The notes beneath the pieces were generated by a model that searched no databases, had not been told where the DNA came from, and was given only the letters and a program-made list of their open reading frames with translations. Below are positions 57,963-64,000 of a DNA stretch of 64,000 nucleotides, one piece after another (position 1 is the stretch's first letter; each line of letters starts with the position of its first letter). The position numbers and the translations under genes are program-made. Source of the stretch: Rhizophagus clarus (lineage: Eukaryota > Glomeromycota > Glomeromycetes > Glomerales > Glomeraceae); contig BLAL01000011.1 in assembly GCA_015698045.1 (NCBI GenBank), positions 2,172,501 through 2,236,500 on the forward strand, read 5' to 3'.

Positions 57963-60159
57963 ATGTAAATATTTTGTTAATTAAATTTATTAATACTATT
58001 GATGTTAAACAAATTATGCAAAACTTCTTTTATCTTTGATAGGGCTTCTTCTGCAATACAACTTATCAACCCTAAGTCAGAAGTTGCTCGAAGAGGCCAA
58101 GCCCTTCAGCTTAATATAACTGCAGCAGTTGGTTTGCAAGATGTGTTAAAGTCTAATCTTGGACCGAAAGGAACTATTAAAATGTAAAAATTTTATTTTA
58201 CTTCGATTAAATTATAACTTTAAGTTAATAATAAATATTACTTTTATAGGTTGGTTGACGGTGCAGGTAGCATCAAGATTACTAAAGATGGTAAAGTTCT
58301 ATTGAGTGAAATGGTAATTATTATTGAGATTTTTGGTTATGAATTTTTTTTTGTATGATATTGATGATTTCTAATTCGGGATGATTCAAGCAAATTCAAA
58401 ATCCAACCGCGGCAATGATTGCTCGCGCTGCTACAGCGCAAGATGAAATTACTGGTGATGGCACAACGTCTATTGTTTTGTTGGTTGGAGAATTAATGAA
58501 ACAAGCCGAAAGGTATATTTCTGAAGGATTACACCCTCGAATTATTACTGAGGGATTCGATCTAGCAAGAAAAGAATCGTTAGAGGTATATATTTAATAT
58601 TTCTGCAATAAAAATAATTCTATAATCTAATTTTTAAATAACACATATTTATAGTTCCTGGACAAATATAAAATTGAAAAACAAATTGATCGGGAAATAC
58701 TTGTTAGTGTTGCCCGTACTTCTCTGCGTACCAAGGTCCATACGGCACTTGCAGACAAGCTGACTGATGCTGTGGTTGATGCAGTAATGACAATTAAACG
58801 AGATGATGAACAAATTGATTTACATATGATAGAAATTATGAAAATGCAGCATAAAACCGCTACCGATTCTCGATTAATTCGTGGTTTGGTATTAGACCAT
58901 GGTGCTCGTCATCCTGATATGCCTAAGCGTGTAGAGGATGCTTACATATTAACATTGAATGTATCCCTTGAGTATGAAAAAAGGTACAACAATTGATTCA
59001 TACAAAACTCCTGATGTAAACATTATAATTAATGTTGTGTACTGTTATTATTATTATAGCGAAATCAATTCTGGATTTTTTTATTCTTCTGCTGAACAGC
59101 GTGAGAAACTTGTTGAATCAGAAAGAAAGTTTACAGACGAAAAAGTGAGAAAAATCGTGGAATTTAAAAAACAAATATGCGGAGATACCAAAAAGGGATT
59201 TGTTGTCATTAACCAAAAGGGCATTGATCCATTATCATTGGACATTCTTTGTAAGAATGGCATTCTTGCATTGAGACGTGCAAAGAGAAGAAATATGGAA
59301 AGGTATGATTAAAAGAGTAACTTCTTTATATGTAGTCTGAGAGAGATATATATGCACATATATTTGACTAAAATTATTTTAGATTACAACTTGTTTGTGG
59401 AGGAATAGCACAAAATTCCGTGGATGATTTAACTTCAGAAGTCCTCGGATACGCGGGACTTATTTATGAGCACGTTCTTGGAGAAGAAAAATATACATTT
59501 GTTGAAGAAGTTAAAGATCCAAAATCTGTTACTATTTTAATTAAAGGTCCTAATGCTCATACAATTACACAGATTAATGATGCAGTCCGTGATGGATTAC
59601 GTGCGGTGAAGAATGCGATTGAAGATAAAAGTGTAATACCAGGAGCAGGAGCGTTTCAAGTTGCACTTTCAGCTCATTTGACTAAATTTAAAGACTCTGT
59701 TAAAGGAAGAGCTAAAATGGGAATTCAGGCATTTGCGGATGCAATGTTGATAATTCCTAAAGTTTTATCACAAAACGGGGGATTCGATGCCCAAGATACT
59801 ATTGTCGCTTTACAGGTAAGTTAATAATAATTTAGTTTTTTGAATAACGATTGAATCTTTTCAAATATTTTTATTTTTTTTTCTAGGAAGAATATGCGGC
59901 GGGGCATATTGTAGGAGTTGATTTAAATACGGGTGGAACATTTGATCCAATTTTAGAAGGCATTTTGGATAATTATCGTGTTGTTCGTAACATGTTACAT
60001 TCATGGTAAGACATTTTTATACTGGTTCTAATAATATTAGCTTCTGATAATAATTATAATTTTATTTTTAGTTCTGTAATTGCAAGCAACTTTTTATTAG
60101 TTGATGAAATTATGAGAGCAGGAAGATCAAGTTTAAAGAACGATAATGTAGGAAATTAA
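57963..60159 (+). CDS. CCT6: CCT chaperonin zeta subunit (TRiC)
   Basis: Nine exons: 57963-57964 (AT of the start codon), 58043-58183, 58250-58313, 58391-58585, 58655-58983, 59060-59302, 59383-59815, 59887-60005 and 60072-60159, giving 537 residues (family about 530-545). Translation [20 protein letters not shown] and [34 protein letters not shown] and [12 protein letters not shown] point to the zeta subunit. ATP-site motifs NLGPKG (39-44) and GDGTTS (91-96) are present. CCT6 is one of eight subunits of the cytosolic TRiC ring folding actin, tubulin and other proteins. Start chosen because splicing AT to GGCTTC makes ATG-GCT-TCT and gives the family N-terminus; the alternative ATG at 57999 would add an atypical [14 protein letters not shown] leader read through the intron. 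Confidence 0.92.
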
Positions 60160-60177
60160 ACACTAATTTAGTAAATT

Positions 60178-60213
<36 letters not shown>

Positions 60214-60496
60214 CAAAACAAAAAAAAACAAATAAATATAAAAAGAAATGCTAAAAAGAAATTCAACAAATATATTTTATTATTGTGTTAATTATTTACA
60301 TGAATATTTAAAAGTCAATTTTCAGTGTCCCTTGTTGTGTTCTAATTACTATATAACAACCCGATTAACCCCCCGTGAATAATTTATTATCTATGTACCA
60401 ACAGCAAAAGGTTGGTTCACTGATTAATAAAGATTGTCTCTGAAATGAAAATGTAATAATAAATTAAATTGTTCATAAGTGTAAATCAATTATAAG
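60160..60496. other. Convergent intergenic region with T/A homopolymers
   Basis: A T-run followed directly by an A-run (60180-60215) can form a hairpin downstream of CCT6; possibly a transcription end or slippage region. AATAAA-like strings lie at 60231 and 60426. No gene seen. Confidence 0.45.
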
Positions 60497-61342
60497 TTAT
60501 CTAAACGAAGAACTAAAACGTTCTGGTAGAGGAGACAATAATGATGTTGAAGAAGAAGCCATCCATGTTGCACGACGAGATCGTGGTTTTGATTGTAAAA
60601 TACTTTTCGCGAATTCCAATCTATCGGAATCAGTTTGGAATCGATGTATTTCTTGTAAACTAGACCTTTTTTGACCAGTCTAATGATAAAAATTAGAGAA
60701 AATAATTAACAAAAAGAACAAAATGTCATTAATATATTAAGAAATAAAATATTACCTTATATTTTTCATATTGAAATATGCCGTGAAGACGTAACCGAGT
60801 TTGATCAAAAGTTTCACGATTAACTTTATCCATAAAAGTTCTTAAAGGAGATGTAGTTTCTGGTAATATTGGTAATTCTTTGTGATTTTCGGTGTTGAAT
60901 ACCTTTGCATTGTTAGAGTAAGAACAACGGTTGGAGGTAGAAGGAAATTTATGTGACATTTTTTTATGACTAAAATCTGATTTTCTATCATTAGATGAGG
61001 AAAAATCCTTTGGAAACATTCCACAAGCTTGCATTTTTCGGGTAGTTATATCATCCAAGGCTTTACGCAGATAATTTTGAAAAAAAGTGCCAGCACTCGC
61101 GAGAAATATATTAACTTTAATATCACATTCAGGATGTTCTAATAAGAGTTCATAAAGCTCTTGAATACCCTAAAAAAATAAAGAAAAAGATTAGTCTTTG
61201 TTTCATAATATAAAAAAGATTTAAGCTTTGTTTAAAAACATACTTCTTCTGCCTTATCTAATTGGCCAATTTTGTTAAAAATTAAAGTGAGCTTTGTATT
61301 AAGGTCCCGTTCACTTATCAAAGACGTTTTAAAGGAGACCAT
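60497..61342 (-). CDS. Small protein resembling the C-terminal domain of XMAP215/ch-TOG
   Basis: Three exons, 61342-61244, 61169-60756 and 60679-60497, give 231 residues starting MVSFKTSLISERDLNTKLTL. Residues about 12-75 (LIFNKIGQLDKAEEGIQELY, ECDIKVNIFLASAGTFFQNY) follow the pattern I recall for the C-terminal helical domain of XMAP215/Dis1-type microtubule polymerases ([20 protein letters not shown] in ch-TOG), the part linked to TACC proteins. No TOG repeats precede it: the start ATG is clear and upstream DNA is intergenic. The middle is low-complexity; TFMDKVNRETFDQTRLRLHG (about 145-165) and a basic Arg/Ser-rich tail follow. Likely a cytoskeletal or centrosomal adaptor if the assignment holds. 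The fold assignment is from memory of the family and needs a profile search. Confidence 0.6.
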
Positions 61343-62502
61343 GGTTTTAAAAAGAAAAGATTAATAAAGAAATAAAACAGAAAGAAAAATAATTATAATT
61401 AAATAATAGAAAATAATGTGCATAAAAAATAAATTTTTGAGCTAAATTGTTGGTGCAAATTTTACGTTACTTTATATAAAAGCACATAATGAGATGTTAC
61501 ACACATAAAAACGATACATGTGTATAAAATGATATTGTATGATTGAATCATATGTGGTATAAAAGTAGAATTTTTTTATATTCTTGTGGCGATTTCAAAT
61601 TGTCGATCTGTTTTCTCCTGATTTGGACCTTCTATCTATTCATTTAAATATTCATTGTTTTGTGGCAAAAGGAAAATCACATGATAAATAAAGTATTTTT
61701 TATTTGCATCAACAAGTTTAAGTACTTGAAATGCTAATTTAGTTCTAGTAGATAAAAATTATGTATGTATAAGTGAAAGAATGAACAGAGAATTTTTTTA
61801 CATGTACAGCGAACGCCGTACGCCATAATGTTTGCGCCGCAGCAATTAGTCATACAAACATCTTCAAAGACGATTGTGAATTTTTTTTTAAAGTCATAAA
61901 ATACGTATTGTTTGATTTTAGCATTATAAACATTGTTCTTTCAAGTTTTAAATTTAAATAGATTCATAAAATTCAACTTTCTGTCAAAAATAAAATAAAA
62001 TAAAATAAGTAAACAAAATAAAGCCAATTAAAGCAAAATGATTTGCATAATGACCCGCCAGAAATTAAAGTTTAACCGCCTATTTTTAATAGGAGGAATT
62101 GAATAGAAATAACGAAGTGATTATTTTATTTTATTTTAATAATAAAGTTTGAATAAAGCCTATTTTGGGGCGATAAAGTTCTTGATTTTTTTTTGTGTTT
62201 GAGAAACATCTGTAATAATGATGCGAAAAAGAAGAAAAATTTCTATTTCACGAGTCTCGCTACAAACGACGATCGATCTTTTTTTTTTATCAGCGGGTTT
62301 TCAATTTTTATGTTCCGTGTTTAGATATATAGAATTACTAATGTGGGATTGCAACGTAAGCGATTATTTAAACTTTAAAAAAAAAAAAAAAAAAAAAAAT
62401 TTAAAACTTGTTTCATCTTGTGAATCTTCCAAAAAAAAAAAAAGATAAAACTGTTTTAAATATATGTAAAACAAAGAAATCGCACAAAAAAAAAAAAAAA
62501 TC
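61343..62502. other. Divergent intergenic region
   Basis: AT-rich DNA between the divergent ch-TOG-C-like gene and the terminal unknown gene. A small block at 61810-61850 (CAGCGAACGCCGTACGCC, GCGCCGCAGC) has high GC for this window and could be a regulatory site. A-runs lie at 62378-62399 and 62430. The plus-strand frame 62218-62448 is mainly homopolymer-derived. Confidence 0.45.
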
Positions 62503-64000
62503 ATGAATTCAACTCAAAATATATTTTCAATATTTGATACTTTAAAGTTACTCTCAGAATGCTATTATAATAACCCTTTAATATTTTTGATGAGTAATCA
62601 AAATCGTCTCGAAAATAGGTTTCTTGTTGTCCTAAAAGAGGTAAATCATTCTGATCATTGTTTTTAATTGACTATCATCCTGATATTTCTGATATTGTTT
62701 TTTTTCCGTTTCATTCATACCCTGTAAAAAAAAAAAAAGACATTTTCTTTAGATTATGAGCCACAATGGTACAATCAGATTAAACAAGTTATTATACCCT
62801 CTGAAAATGAGATATGTTCAAAAATGAATACGCCACATGATAAAATAAATTTGCAGATTTTTCTAGATTTATTTAAAAATATGTGTGGAGTTCTTGGAGG
62901 TACATGTGATTTCATGGAAGTTTAAAATTTTTAAATTATAAGTTAAGCTAGTTCAAACTTTACTTAGAAGAGATTATTAATATAAATATTTATTCTAATT
63001 TTACTAGATAAAATTAAATTATGCTCGCATTCATCATCCTTATTACAGCATTCCAAATGCGGCAACTCAATTATAGGCTTTGAGAAAAATATCGAAACAC
63101 AATGTTCATTTTCTCTAATTTTAAAGATTTTTAAATTTGTAATTAATTGTCTATTAGATATTCTCCTTTCTAGTCGATCGTCGTCGTCATCTTCTGAATT
63201 TCATAAATTAATTTCAACAATTGATCAAGTTGTGTGTAAAGAATTATTTGGTCAAGATATTTTATTAGAGCATCAACAACAACAAAAAACTGATAAGAAA
63301 TGTACAATTTGGTGGATTTCTTGGTTTTATGAAAGTTCTTGGAATAATGACTTACATTCTAATGGAAGTTTGCGTCATTGTAAGTTTATTTTTGAGTTAA
63401 TGTATTTTCACGTGACGTTAATCTCCTCATTATTATTAAGTGTTCGACATTACGGAAGCTGTTATCGATATTCTTGAAAGATATATTCTTAAACTTAATA
63501 AAGAAGCGGAAATAAATTTGATTCCAAAAGAAAATGAACAGAAAGATGATTCGCGAGAAATTAGAAAAAATAATTACGTTATATTGAGTAAATTGTTTGT
63601 GAAAATGATACAAATCGTCATTCGATCTTTGGATGAAGTCTTAATTCCCATTATTATGGTATTAAAAAATAGTTGGATCTACTGTATCTTATTAGATTTG
63701 ATTTTAAAATTATTTTGTAGGTTCGTATTGAGTCGATGAAACAAAGTGTTCTTGCCGAAAATGCTGATCCAAATGTTATTATTACATTGAAAATATTGAT
63801 AAAGTTGTTTGAAATACCATTAATTTCTCGAATGATAGTTGAAAATACTCAGTTACGTGAACAAATTGAAAATTGGAAAAAATCGTACGCCAGTAAATTA
63901 GGTAATTTAAATCTTTATAGCGGTAGTTTCATTCTTTCTAATTATTTAATTATTTCTTTACTTAATTCTAGTGAAAAGTGGAATTATAAGAATTGTACTG
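62503..64000 (+). CDS. Unidentified helical protein, 3' end outside the window
   Basis: Exons by splice signals: 62503-62640, then 62761-62899 (or an acceptor at 62753), 63008-63379, 63441-63658, 63721-63901 and 63972 to beyond the end. Translation begins MNSTQNIFSIFDTLKLLSEC and includes PQWYNQIKQVIIPS, LQIFLDLFKNMCGVLG, KIFKFVINCLLDILLSSRSS, WWISWFYESSWNNDLHSNGS, FDITEAVIDILERYILKLNK, LSKLFVKMIQIVIRSLDEVL and LKILIKLFEIPLISRM. Alternating Leu/Ile-rich helices suggest an ARM/HEAT-like or other all-helical fold. I do not recognise the family. The exon 1-2 junction is the weakest point: the simplest acceptor breaks the frame, and the one eight bases later keeps it. No stop is reached, so the gene is partial here. 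Confidence 0.6.

Noticed and set aside
57999..58042. ATG at 57999 as the CCT6 start
   Set aside because: It would translate the end of a likely intron ([14 protein letters not shown]) ahead of a clear AG acceptor. Splicing from AT at 57963-57964 gives the family-typical N-terminus. Kept as an alternative in the annotation.
62218..62448. 76-codon open frame on the plus strand
   Set aside because: It is largely poly-Lys from an A-run, has no splice or domain support, and is not in a position to be exon 1 of the downstream gene in the same frame.

Overview
The window looks like nuclear DNA of a filamentous fungus, most likely an arbuscular mycorrhizal fungus of the Glomeromycotina (Rhizophagus-like). 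This is an inference from the very AT-rich composition, short GT-AG introns with GTAAGT/GTATAT-type donors, fungal housekeeping genes (RPS18, CCT6, an ING-type PHD protein, a Con-6-like protein), abundant decayed hAT and non-LTR elements, and relics of repeated protein families that I associate with Rhizophagus. No rRNA, tRNA or CRISPR locus was seen.

There are two compartments. From 1 to about 46.9 kb almost everything is mobile or decayed. At 0.39-3.7 kb lies a multi-stop relic of a repeated protein family with a homeodomain-like tail, then a 156-bp Tc1/mariner-type MITE at 4.0 kb, then an acidic-protein relic (4.3-5.5 kb, minus). A minus-strand LINE (5.6-13.9 kb) is interrupted by a 2.8-kb hAT transposon with an 8-bp target duplication, and a second LINE fragment abuts it (13.9-16.0 kb). 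A decayed host gene (16.8-21.4 kb) carries two hAT-type insertions; one is a 1.8-kb element filled with about 18 inverted CGTTTCGCAACG / CGTTGCGAAACG dyads. A SANT/Myb-like gene (minus; exon 1 at 37.1-37.2 kb, exons 2-4 at 23.6-23.9 kb) is split by 13 kb of two head-to-tail LINE copies, both bordered by the same TTGAATTTAAATTCT target sequence. Satellites and AT-rich DNA follow (38-46.9 kb), including a 1.7-kb array at 39.4-41.1 kb.

From about 47 kb the window is gene-dense and intact: a secreted repeat precursor with Kex2-type KR sites (minus), a Con-6-like small protein (minus), RPS18 (plus), a protein with three Myb repeats and four C2H2 fingers (minus), a TMEM170-like membrane protein (plus), an ING/PHD chromatin reader (plus), CCT6 (plus), a small protein resembling the C-terminal domain of XMAP215/ch-TOG (minus), and an unidentified helical protein running off the end (plus). 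These genes form no evident pathway; they are a housekeeping neighbourhood. Three of them (RPS18, Myb-C2H2, CCT6) have an intron directly after or inside the start codon in the best-fitting gene models.

The main points for follow-up are the palindrome-filled hAT element, repeated use of one target sequence by the LINE, the near-uniform Trp-to-stop and Arg-to-stop decay of the transposons, the Kex2 repeat precursor, and the start-codon introns. All exon boundaries were inferred by eye from splice signals and reading frame.
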